Part shown: positions 32,621 through 40,265 of the stretch, one piece after another | Numbering within the stretch: the first letter of the stretch is position 1 | Layout: each line of letters begins with the position of its first letter | Source: Tunturiibacter empetritectus | GTDB taxonomy: Bacteria > Acidobacteriota > Terriglobia > Terriglobales > Acidobacteriaceae | DNA length: 64,000 bases | Direction: 5' to 3' | Assembly: GCF_013410875.1 (NCBI RefSeq) | Contig: NZ_JACCCU010000002.1 | Location: forward strand, 186,001-250,000 | Program-made: the position numbers and the translations under genes | Notes under the pieces: model-generated | Database searches by the model: none | Told to the model about the DNA's origin: nothing | Seen by the model: the letters and a program-made list of their open reading frames with translations, nothing else

Positions 32621-33951
32621 GGTTGTACCGCCTGTGCAGGATGATACTGCGTCGAACCAGCCGACGGCTTCGCAACCACTGAGTGGGGCTTCGCAACGAC
32701 AACATGTTTCGCCTTTGGATCGACCTTCTTCGCCTTCACCGGCGAATGACTCTTCGCTGCACCATTTGCTGTCGCCTTAGCAGAAGGTTTTCCCTTCACA
32801 GCCGCGTACTTCACTCCCGCAACGTGTGCCGCTGGCGCAGCCTTTGCGGGAGTCTTCACAACAGGCTTCGCCGCAGGCTTGGCCTCATCGATACTTGTAT
32901 GCTGAGCCGCTCCAGCAGGCGTCTTCGTATCAGCCGCCATCACCGCCGCGCCGTTCGGCGACGAAGCCACCGGTCCACCCGCTCCCGGCTGCATCTCCAG
33001 CACCACCTGCCGCTCATACCGCATATCCACCGACGAGAGCTTCGGATAAACCGTCCGCCACTCCGGCAGATGCTCTTCAAATCTCCTGTAGCGGTCCAGA
33101 AAATCCGCATCGCCAAAGTGAACCAGCACCTCACTCGACTTATCCGGAATCAACGCCTTCACATCCTCAGGATTCGACAGGTCCACCTCGCTCAGCCCCT
33201 GCGAAATCTTCTCCCCGCCCGTCCCCGCCGCCCCGTCCAGCTCCGACGTAAATCGCTCATAGATCTTCATCCGTGCCGCACGCGTCGACAGCGGATCATC
33301 CGCCGAGATCCCCGTCACCACCGGAAACGAATACTTCCCATCCGGCTTGGCCCCCACCGGCATATCCAGCAGCACGCCGTTCCCATCTACCAATCCAATA
33401 TGATTTCCCTGCCGCACAAACGCCACCGGCGTCCTCTCCACAATCGACACCCTCATCCGGTTCGGCAGCAGCCGCATCACCGTCGCATGCGCCACCCACG
33501 GCAGCCGCTCCAGCTCCGCGCGCCTCTGCGTCAGCGACACCGTAAAGATATTCCGCTCCACATCCTCGCCAAAGATGCTCAACAGCTGCGCCCGCGTCAC
33601 ATGCGCATTCCCCTGAAACTCAATCGACGATGACGAAGGAATCACAAACCGCTCATCGTGCAACAAAAAACTCCTCGCTATCGCAAACAGCCCGGCGCAG
33701 ACCCCAAGCAGAACCAACACCCCACATCCCGCAGCGATCCTTCCCCACTTGGTCGCAGGCACTCCGCGAAACCGCACCCGTACCCCCGCCTTGCGTCGTC
33801 CCACCGGAGCGTCATCGTCCCAATGCGGATCGTCCGCAAAGTCCTCGCTGAGATCGCGACGCAGCCGCCGCTCCGGCGAAGCCGACACCCGCCGCGGCCC
33901 CCGCGCGCCTCGAGACTCCGAGACGTAATTCTTTTCAGGCGCCTCTAGCAC
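32617..33951 (-). CDS. ftsQ: Cell division protein FtsQ with long C-terminal tail
   Basis: Bitopic divisome scaffold. 444 residues from GTG at 33951 (GGGGTGGA upstream); a GTG at 33990 would add 13 residues without a good site. Basic cytoplasmic N-terminus, one membrane segment (IAAGCGVLVLLGVCAGLFAI), POTRA domain (IEFQGNAHVTRAQLLSIFG...LPWVAHATVMRLLPNRMRVSIVERTP read in pieces) and FtsQ beta domain. After about residue 325 comes a tail of roughly 115 residues made mainly of Ala, Lys, Pro and Val, not found in model FtsQ proteins and lying in the periplasm. Coupled to ftsA. Confidence 0.93.
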   Translation of the reverse strand: MLEAPEKNYVSESRGARGPRRVSASPERRLRRDLSEDFADDPHWDDDAPVGRRKAGVRVRFRGVPATKWGRIAAGCGVLVLLGVCAGLFAIARSFLLHDERFVIPSSSSIEFQGNAHVTRAQLLSIFGEDVERNIFTVSLTQRRAELERLPWVAHATVMRLLPNRMRVSIVERTPVAFVRQGNHIGLVDGNGVLLDMPVGAKPDGKYSFPVVTGISADDPLSTRAARMKIYERFTSELDGAAGTGGEKISQGLSEVDLSNPEDVKALIPDKSSEVLVHFGDADFLDRYRRFEEHLPEWRTVYPKLSSVDMRYERQVVLEMQPGAGGPVASSPNGAAVMAADTKTPAGAAQHTSIDEAKPAAKPVVKTPAKAAPAAHVAGVKYAAVKGKPSAKATANGAAKSHSPVKAKKVDPKAKHVVVAKPHSVVAKPSAGSTQYHPAQAVQP

Positions 33952-34101
33952 CGTTGTTCCACCCCTCGAAAAAGCATCGCTTTGTCGCACGCCTGAGCAA
34001 GGCCGCGAGAATCGCCATCCTGAGCATAACTCGCACCGCGCCTGCCATTCCCACCCATCTTCAGCATGTACCCTTTCAGGAACTCACCCATTCGTCCCAC
34101 T

Positions 34102-35493
34102 TCAAGATAAAGCCTCCAGCAACGCAGCCCCCGCCTGCGATACACTCCCCGCCCCCAGCGTCAAAATCACATCCCCTACCTTTGCCTCCCGCACCAGCGC
34201 CGCGACGCCCTCATCCACCGAAGCCGCATACTCCACCCCAGCTCCACCCGCAGCCCGAATCGCCTTCACCAGCGTCTGCGCATCAACCCCCGCAATTGGA
34301 GCCTCACTCGCCGCATAGATATCCAACACCTCAACCGTATCCGCGTCCCTGAAAGCCCCCGCAAACTCCGCCATCAAATCCAGCGTCCGCGTAAACCGAT
34401 GCGGCTGAAACAAAACATGCAACCGCGAGTACCCACACTCCCGCGCCGCCCGCAGCGTAGCCAAAATCTCCGTCGGATGATGTCCATAGTCATCCACCAC
34501 AGTCACGCCCCGCACCTCACCCTTGATCTGAAACCGCCGATCCACCCCACGAAACGTCTCCAGCCCCGCCGCAATCTGGTCCGGAGCCACCCCCAGCTGC
34601 ACCCCCACCGCCACCGCAGCCGCAGCATTCAACACATTATGCCGCCCCGGAACATGCAGCCGAAACTTCCCCAACACAAGCCCCTTGTAGTTCACAGCGA
34701 AACACGAGTGACACTCCGCATCCTTCGGCAACACCTCCACGCGAAAGTCCGCATCCACACTTTCGCCATAGGTATAAACCTTCCGCCTCACACGCGGCAG
34801 CACCGTTCGCAGCAGGGCATTATCCACGCACGCCGTAGTCGCTCCATAGAACGGCAGCCTATCCATAAACTCGAGAAACGCTCCCTCAACATCCTCCATA
34901 TCGCGATAGCAATCCATATGTTCGCGATCCAGATTCGTCACCACCGCCAGCACCGGCGACAGCTTCAAAAAACTCCGGTCGCTCTCATCCGCCTCCGCCA
35001 CCAGGTACTGCGAGTTGCCCAGCCGAGCATTCGACCCCAGCGCATTCACCCTTCCACCCACCACCACCGTCGGATCCAGCCCGCCCCCTGCCAGCACCGC
35101 CGCCACCATCGAGGTCGTCGTAGTCTTCCCATGCATTCCCGCCACGGCGATCCCATACTTCAGCCGCATCAGCTCCGCCAGCATCTCCGCCCGCTGAATC
35201 ACCGGAATCTTCCGCTCCCGCGCATCCAGCACCTCAGGATTGTCCTTAGCCACTGCCGAACTCGTCACGACAACATCGCTGGCAGCAGCATTGCTTGCAA
35301 CGTGTCCCTCAAAGATTCGCGCCCCCATCCCCAGCAGCCGATCCGTCACCGCACTCCGCCGCAGGTCGCTCCCCGAGACCGAGTACCCCATCGTCAGCAG
35401 AATCTCCGCGATCCCGCTCATCCCAATCCCGCCGATCCCGATAAAGTGAATCCTCTGCGACGGGGCAAACAAAAAATGTCCAGGCACAAACAT
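34102..35493 (-). CDS. murC: UDP-N-acetylmuramate-L-alanine ligase MurC
   Basis: Cytoplasmic Mur ligase adding L-Ala to UDP-MurNAc. 463 residues from ATG at 35493; a TTG three codons upstream is ignored. N-terminal IHFIGIGGIGMSGIAEIL, ATP loop AGMHGKTTTTSMVAAVL, DESDRSFL, and HHPTEILATL in the C-terminal domain. It starts after a 470-bp spacer from the divergent YXWXGXW gene, so it should have its own promoter there. murB and ddl, which commonly follow murC, are missing; ftsQ follows after 150 bp. Confidence 0.97.
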   Translation of the reverse strand: MFVPGHFLFAPSQRIHFIGIGGIGMSGIAEILLTMGYSVSGSDLRRSAVTDRLLGMGARIFEGHVASNAAASDVVVTSSAVAKDNPEVLDARERKIPVIQRAEMLAELMRLKYGIAVAGMHGKTTTTSMVAAVLAGGGLDPTVVVGGRVNALGSNARLGNSQYLVAEADESDRSFLKLSPVLAVVTNLDREHMDCYRDMEDVEGAFLEFMDRLPFYGATTACVDNALLRTVLPRVRRKVYTYGESVDADFRVEVLPKDAECHSCFAVNYKGLVLGKFRLHVPGRHNVLNAAAAVAVGVQLGVAPDQIAAGLETFRGVDRRFQIKGEVRGVTVVDDYGHHPTEILATLRAARECGYSRLHVLFQPHRFTRTLDLMAEFAGAFRDADTVEVLDIYAASEAPIAGVDAQTLVKAIRAAGGAGVEYAASVDEGVAALVREAKVGDVILTLGAGSVSQAGAALLEALS

Positions 35494-35849
35494 GCTGACC
35501 AATCTCTACTTTCAAAAAATTGCGCGCAACGAGCTAATCCTTCACTCTATCAGCGCAAAGAATCTCTCTCTATCCCGACCAGCGGGAGGGCACAATCGAT
35601 CCTTCCACCCCAGAAAAGGTACACAAGTCACGAAGTGACCGCCCCACGCGCAGTGGGCCCGTCCGGCAGGACAGAAGCACGCGCAGCGGGCCCGTCCGGT
35701 AGGACCGGTCATTTCCACTCTCCGCCGCGCCTAAATAATCACAAATCCCCCAACAAATCGATCAAATCCCTACAACCTTTTCAGCCACACCAAGGAACCC
35801 TGCTCTGTCAATATTTCGCAACAAACGATATATATTCGTGTCTAATCAT
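35494..35849. other. Spacer between murC and the YXWXGXW gene
   Basis: Divergent intergenic region containing repeat R1 copy 2 (35568-35705) and an A/T-rich stretch (35740-35850) likely to hold promoters. Confidence 0.6.
35568..35705 (+). repeat. Dispersed three-hairpin repeat R1, copy 2
   Basis: Contains GACCAGCGGGAGG, GGTACACAAGTCACGAAGTG, CCCACGCGCAGTGGG and GTCCGGCAGGAC, followed by a second partial unit with GCGCAGCGGGCCCGTCCGG. Same orientation as copies 1 and 3. Confidence 0.88.
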
Positions 35850-35963
35850 TTGAGCACTTGACCCGGGAACTCCCAGCCGGGCTGGAACTCGTCCTTGCTC
35901 TCCGCGAAGTCCGCCGCACGACGCAACCCCGGATAACCGAAGGCTGAGCAGGAAGGTAGCGCT
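35850..35963 (+). promoter_or_regulatory. Structured 5' leader of the YXWXGXW gene (candidate)
   Basis: About 110 nt, GC-rich, directly before the ATG. Visible pairings include CCAGC-CGG-GCTGG and CCCGG/CCGGG. The 3' end contains GACGCAACC and AGGAAGGTAGCGCT, with the ribosome site AGGAAGG inside. The GACGCAA...GGTAGC order recalls c-di-GMP-I riboswitches, but the 5' half of that consensus is not found. Sharp change from the A/T-rich sequence upstream. Confidence 0.35.
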
Positions 35964-37226
35964 ATGACGTTCACCCGCCTCTTCAGAAACTCACTCGGTG
36001 TAGCAACACTAGCCGGCTTCACGCTGGCCATGCCGCTTATGGCCCAAGCTCAAGTCGAACCCTACAACCCCAACGATCAATACGGCTCTCCCGCCGCCCA
36101 GCAGGCTCAGCAGGATCCCCAATTCGCGGCCCAGCAGCAGGACAACACCGCGTCGCAGCAGTACGCCCCCCCTCAGCAATATGGCGACCCCAACCAGGGA
36201 CCTCCACAGCAGTACGGCGATCCCAACCAGGGCGCGCCCCAGCAGTATGGAGCACCTCAGCCCGGACAACCCCAGGGCATCGAGCAGGCCCCACCCCAAA
36301 TCCCCGACTACGAGCAGCCCCCCGCCCCCGGTGATGGCTATATATGGACCCCCGGCTACTGGGCCTGGACCGCTGATGGCTATCAGTGGGTTCAGGGCGC
36401 ATGGGTACTCGCTCCCTACTCCGGAGCCCTCTGGACCCCTGGCTACTGGGGTTTCAACGACGGCTACTACTGGAACGCAGGTTACTGGGGTCCCTACGTC
36501 GGCTACTACGGCGGCATCAACTACGGCTTCGGCTACTTCGGCATAGGCTTCTACGGCGGATACTGGGGCGGCGGCCGCTTTTACTACAACCGCGCCTACT
36601 GCAACATCGGTCGCGGATGGCATGGCGGCAACTTCTACAATCACTCCTATAACGGTTACTCCGGCCGCCCTGGCGGAGCCAGCTTCACTCACGTGAACAA
36701 CACCGCCTATCACGGCAATAACTTCTCCGGCGCTCGCGGCTCCAGCATCAACGGCCACAGCTTCGCCCAATCCAACGTCGGCCGCGGCAATCCGGCAGGC
36801 TTCGGCGACCACAGCATCCACACCGGCTATAGTGGAGCAACCGCCAACAACGGAACCGCCCGCGCCTACAACGGCACCGACGCCAATGCAGGCCGCACCT
36901 ACAGCAATGCCGGTGCGAACTACAACGCAAGCCGCGCTTACAGCGGTAGCAGCGCGAACTACAACGCAGGCCGAACCTATGCCGGCAACAGCGCCTACAG
37001 CGGAGCCTCTCGCGGCTACTCGCAGCCAGCCGCTGCACAGAGTCACGCTAACTACGCCAGCGCTCCCCACGCCTCATACTCCGGTGGAGGTAACTACGGC
37101 GGAGGCGGTTCGCATGGCGGAGGCGGCTATAGCGGCGGCGGTGGAGGAGGTGGCTTCCATGGCGGTGGTGGCGGCGGAGGCGGTGGCGGCGGATCACACG
37201 GCGGCGGTGGCGGCGGTCATCGCTAA
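35964..37226 (+). CDS. Secreted YXWXGXW-repeat, Gly/Tyr/Gln-rich protein
   Basis: 420 residues. Signal peptide to about residue 29 (...LMAQA). Then a Gln/Pro/Gly-rich region with tandem QQYGDPNQGPP units (about 55-105), followed by WXXGXW-type repeats (YIWTPGYWAWTADGYQWVQGAW, LWTPGYWGFNDGYYWNAGYW in pieces), a Gly/Tyr/Asn-rich stretch, Tyr-Asn-Ala-rich repeats (NYNASRAYSGSSANYNAGR) and a C-terminal poly-Gly/His run. The protein is probably exported and may self-assemble on the surface; the function of this family is unknown. It splits the dcw cluster on the opposite strand. Confidence 0.9.
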   Translation: MTFTRLFRNSLGVATLAGFTLAMPLMAQAQVEPYNPNDQYGSPAAQQAQQDPQFAAQQQDNTASQQYAPPQQYGDPNQGPPQQYGDPNQGAPQQYGAPQPGQPQGIEQAPPQIPDYEQPPAPGDGYIWTPGYWAWTADGYQWVQGAWVLAPYSGALWTPGYWGFNDGYYWNAGYWGPYVGYYGGINYGFGYFGIGFYGGYWGGGRFYYNRAYCNIGRGWHGGNFYNHSYNGYSGRPGGASFTHVNNTAYHGNNFSGARGSSINGHSFAQSNVGRGNPAGFGDHSIHTGYSGATANNGTARAYNGTDANAGRTYSNAGANYNASRAYSGSSANYNAGRTYAGNSAYSGASRGYSQPAAAQSHANYASAPHASYSGGGNYGGGGSHGGGGYSGGGGGGGFHGGGGGGGGGGGSHGGGGGGHR

Positions 37227-37257
37227 AACCCGAGCCAGCAAACCAAAGAACTGAAAA

Positions 37258-37297
37258 TTTAAAGGGCTGAGGAATCAAATCCTCAGCCCTTTCCTTG
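37258..37297 (+). terminator. Rho-independent terminator of the YXWXGXW gene
   Basis: AAAGGGCTGAGGA / TCCTCAGCCCTTT, 13-bp perfect stem, 6-nt loop, flanked by A- and T-rich tails. Confidence 0.9.
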
Positions 37298-37323
37298 GCT
37301 TTCATCACCACTCAACAAACCGC

Positions 37324-37376
37324 CATTTCGACCGAAGCGAACCACAGTCTCATCGTAGTCAGCGCAGTGGAGAAAC
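37324..37376 (+). repeat. Dispersed element R3, copy 2
   Basis: TTTCGACCGAAGCGAACCAC...GTAGTCAGCGCAGTGGAGAA. Matches the in-gene copy at 8920 over about 50 bp with scattered differences. Confidence 0.7.
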
Positions 37377-37437
37377 GCCCGCGCATTTGCCTCTGCTGCT
37401 GCCGTTGCCTCTGCTGTTGCTTTTGCCCGTTCCTGCC

Positions 37438-37464
37438 GTCATCCTGAGCGTAGCGAAGGATCCC
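37438..37464 (+). repeat. Dispersed repeat R2, copy 2
   Basis: GTCATCCTGAGCGTAGCGAA followed by GGATCCC. The similarity to the copy at 58335 continues for about 80 bp downstream (ACCGCTxG, CCCTTTxxACCCACA, TTCAA). Confidence 0.85.
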
Positions 37465-37663
37465 GACACACCACCACTCACCCATACCGCTAGAACCCTT
37501 TCAACCCACATTCAACCGCTTGAGATTGCTCACCATTTCCCTCTGCTAAGTCCCATCAAAAACCGTGTCAAGCCCCCAAATCATCAAAACCCGCGCCAAT
37601 CCAGCAGATTCGCGTGGCGTATCAGTTATGCTCCAACCGCTATACTTGATACATAGATCAAAG

Positions 37664-37692
37664 AAGCCCCGGCCAAAATCGGGGCTTTCGCC
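37664..37692 (-). terminator. Probable terminator of the mraZ-murG transcript
   Basis: AAAGCCCCG / CGGGGCTT with an 8-nt loop and CTTTG following on the minus strand, about 180 bp beyond the murG stop. A/T-rich sequence with no gene fills 37693-37868. Confidence 0.6.
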
Positions 37693-37812
37693 ATTAAAGC
37701 CCGTAACTCCTTTAGAAAGACGATTCTGCAAGTAACCTTTTTAGAATGAATATTTTACGAGGCCACATTTCACGCAAGTAGATGATTATAAATGGGTTAC
37801 GCGCCGATAATA

Positions 37813-37822
37813 GGGGGGGGGG
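37813..37822 (+). repeat. Homopolymer of ten G
   Basis: Ten consecutive G, 47 bp from the murG stop codon, in an otherwise A/T-rich spacer. Long G-runs are prone to slippage. It is not in any supported CDS. Confidence 0.8.
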
Positions 37823-37868
37823 TACCCCATGAAAGGAAACACCGAATGGCCACGCTCAAACAGAATCG

Positions 37869-39011
37869 TCAACACCCCGCCAGCTCTGCCACCATATGCC
37901 CAATCTCCGTTACCGCATCCGGGTGTGCCAGTCCCCGAACTCTCCGGCCCATCTCCGCCAGTCTCCCTGCATCCAGCAAAAGTCCAGACAGGTCGCTTAA
38001 CAGAAACGCTCCCATCAGGTCGTCCGCTTCCTGCACCCGCAGCTCCGCCGCCCCAACCCGCGCAAAGGCCTCCGCATTCTTCATCTGGTGGTCGTCCGCC
38101 GCTCCCGGAAAAGGCACCAGCACCGCCGGCCGTCCCGCCGCTGCCAGCTCCGCAACCGTACTCGCACCACTGCGGCAAAGAATCAGATCCGCATCCGCAA
38201 ACCTCCTCGGCATATCGTCGAGATACGCCGCTACCTCCCAGCGAGAGGGATCCGCACCGCTCGCCCCATACGCCTCCCCGGTCGACTCCGCCTGCCCCTT
38301 CCCAGTCTGGTGCAGAATCCTCAGCCCCGGCACATACTCCAACAGCCGCTTTGCAATCTTCGGCATCACCGAATTGAAGACCCGCGCCCCCTGGCTGCCG
38401 CCAAACACAAGCAACCGTCGAGCCGATGCCGGCCCATCCTGGGCAACACTACCTACGAAAGAGATGCGATCCTCCTTCGCATCCGGCATCGGAGCAATCT
38501 CAAAAAACTCCTGCCGCACCGGAATCCCAGTTACCCGTGCACCGCGAAAGTACCTCCGGGTCTCCTCGAAGTTCACCGCCGCCGCACTCACGCGTCGCCC
38601 TACCAGCCGGTTCGCCAGCCCCGGCACCGCATTCGGCTCAAACGCCAGCGTAGGAACCCGCAACAGAACCGCCGCCATCATCGCCGGCCCCGAAGCATAC
38701 CCGCCCACCCCCACCACCACATCCGGCTTGAAGCTCCGCGCCAGTTCCAGGCACCGAGCAACGCCAAGCGGCAGATCAGCCACCGTCCGTACCCGCGTCG
38801 CTAAACTCACATTCTTCAACTGCCCTACGCGAATCAGCTCCAGAGGAAACCCAGCCTCCGGCACCAGGCGAGTCTCAAGCCCCCGCGCCGTCCCCACAAA
38901 CCGCACCTCGGCCTCATGCGCATCGCGCAGCTCCCGCGCAATCGCCAGCGCCGGAATCACATGCCCCCCGGTGCCCCCGCCAGCAATCAAAACTCGCAAA
39001 GCTTGTCTCAC
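37869..39011 (-). CDS. murG: UDP-GlcNAc:lipid I GlcNAc transferase MurG
   Basis: Peripheral inner-membrane GT-B enzyme that makes lipid II. 380 residues from GTG at 39011 (VRQALRVLIAGGGTGGH). The open frame continues to 39134, but those 41 codons are mostly dispersed repeat R1 and are not conserved. Motifs: AGGGTGGHVIPALAIARELR, VVGVGGYASGPAMMAA, LVFGGSQGARVFN and the acceptor-side FPGAADDHQMKNAEAF. The gene before it is ftsW, 144 bp away with the repeat between. Confidence 0.96.
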   Translation of the reverse strand: MRQALRVLIAGGGTGGHVIPALAIARELRDAHEAEVRFVGTARGLETRLVPEAGFPLELIRVGQLKNVSLATRVRTVADLPLGVARCLELARSFKPDVVVGVGGYASGPAMMAAVLLRVPTLAFEPNAVPGLANRLVGRRVSAAAVNFEETRRYFRGARVTGIPVRQEFFEIAPMPDAKEDRISFVGSVAQDGPASARRLLVFGGSQGARVFNSVMPKIAKRLLEYVPGLRILHQTGKGQAESTGEAYGASGADPSRWEVAAYLDDMPRRFADADLILCRSGASTVAELAAAGRPAVLVPFPGAADDHQMKNAEAFARVGAAELRVQEADDLMGAFLLSDLSGLLLDAGRLAEMGRRVRGLAHPDAVTEIGHMVAELAGC

Positions 39012-39035
39012 CGAGCTGTACTCCAAGCTAAATTC

Positions 39036-39133
39036 CGACCGAAGGAAGGACCAATGCCGCTCCTCCCACCCAGAAAAGGTACACAAGTCACGAAGTGACC
39101 GCCCCACGCGGAGTGGGCCCGTCCGGCAGGACA
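39036..39133 (+). repeat. Dispersed three-hairpin repeat R1, copy 3, between ftsW and murG
   Basis: Contains GGTACACAAGTCACGAAGTG, CCCACGCGGAGTGGG and GTCCGGCAGGAC. It occupies most of the ftsW-murG spacer and would be transcribed as part of the dcw mRNA, in antisense orientation relative to the repeat as named. Confidence 0.88.
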
Positions 39134-39155
39134 AAGGATTTGACTCTCTTCCACC

Positions 39156-40250
39156 TCAATCGATCTCGCGAGTGATATTCAGCAGCACGCCCATACTGGC
39201 CAGCGTAATAAAGATCGATGTCCCCCCCGAGGAGATAAACGGCAGCGGAATCCCCTTGGTCGGCAGCAGCGCCAGCACCACGCTCATATTGAAGAACGCC
39301 TGGATCAGAATAGCCGTCGTCAGCCCAAACGCAAGAAACCGCGCAAACGGATCGGTCGACAGAAACGCCGCCCGCAGCCCCCGATACCCCAGCGCCACAA
39401 ACAGCCCAACCACCAGCAGTGCCCCAATCAACCCCAGCTCCTCACAGATGTTCGCAAAGATAAAGTCCGTCTGAACCTCAGGCAGGTAGAACAGCTTCTG
39501 CCGCCCCTCCATCAACCCAAGCCCACGGATCCCACCCGTCCCAACCGCAATCAGCGACTGAAGAATGTGAAACCCAGTCCCGCGAGGATCGGCCTCAGGA
39601 TTCACAAATGCCAGCATCCGCGCCCGTCGAAACGCCACATGAAACAGCATGAAGTAAAGAACAGGAGCCGCAAACGCCGCACCCACCGCAAAGTACTTCG
39701 TCTTAGCCCCAGCCAGATACAGCATCAACGCCGTCACCGACATGCACACCAGCCCCGTCCCCAGGTCCGGCTCCTTCAAGATCAAAGCCGTAAACGCCAT
39801 CGGCACCGCAACCGCCCGCAGAATCGTTCCCTTCCAGTCGTCCATCTGGTGGATTCGAGTCTGCAGAAAGTAAGCAAGGAACAGCACCAGCACAGGCTTC
39901 GCCAACTCCGAAGGCTGAAACGTAAACAGGTTTCCAAACCGAACCCAGCGATGCGTCGCATGCGAGTCCTTCATCGCAAACACGCCTATCAGCATCAGCA
40001 TCGTCACCGCAACCGCAGGAAACACGACCTTCGGATTGTTATAGGTCCGATAGTCCACCTGCATCAACGCAACCAGCGCAATCAGCCCCAGCACCGCCCA
40101 GATCGCCTGCTTCATCACATAAGGATAGGGAGACCCTAGACTCGACTGCGCCATCACCGCCGACGCCGAGAACACCATCACCAGCCCAAACAGCACCAGC
40201 AGCAGCACCACTCCGAAGAGCCACTTGTCCACCCCAACTCTCTTCGCCAT
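39156..40250 (-). CDS. ftsW: Septal peptidoglycan polymerase FtsW
   Basis: SEDS-family glycosyltransferase with ten expected membrane segments, 364 residues. N-terminal VDKWLFGVVLLLVLFGLVMVFSAS. Catalytic-loop region LPEVQTDFIFANICEELGLIG, and the signature KGIPLPFISSGGTSIF near the end. Works with FtsI. Starts 15 bp after murD, so the two are in one operon. Confidence 0.97.
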   Translation of the reverse strand: MAKRVGVDKWLFGVVLLLVLFGLVMVFSASAVMAQSSLGSPYPYVMKQAIWAVLGLIALVALMQVDYRTYNNPKVVFPAVAVTMLMLIGVFAMKDSHATHRWVRFGNLFTFQPSELAKPVLVLFLAYFLQTRIHQMDDWKGTILRAVAVPMAFTALILKEPDLGTGLVCMSVTALMLYLAGAKTKYFAVGAAFAAPVLYFMLFHVAFRRARMLAFVNPEADPRGTGFHILQSLIAVGTGGIRGLGLMEGRQKLFYLPEVQTDFIFANICEELGLIGALLVVGLFVALGYRGLRAAFLSTDPFARFLAFGLTTAILIQAFFNMSVVLALLPTKGIPLPFISSGGTSIFITLASMGVLLNITREID

Positions 40251-40265
40251 GCATCACTTCCACTT

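Noticed and set aside
35850..35963. Assignment of the leader as a c-di-GMP-I riboswitch
   Set aside because: Only the 3' words fit; the 5' conserved half is not found. Kept only as a structured leader candidate.
37786..38178. Minus-strand ORF across the G10 run and the murG end
   Set aside because: It is an alternative frame of murG (Gly/Cys-rich), so the G-run is not a coding contingency tract.
39012..39134. N-terminal 41 codons that could extend MurG
   Set aside because: Encoded mostly by repeat R1; MurG begins at the conserved VRQALRVLIAGGGTGGH region.
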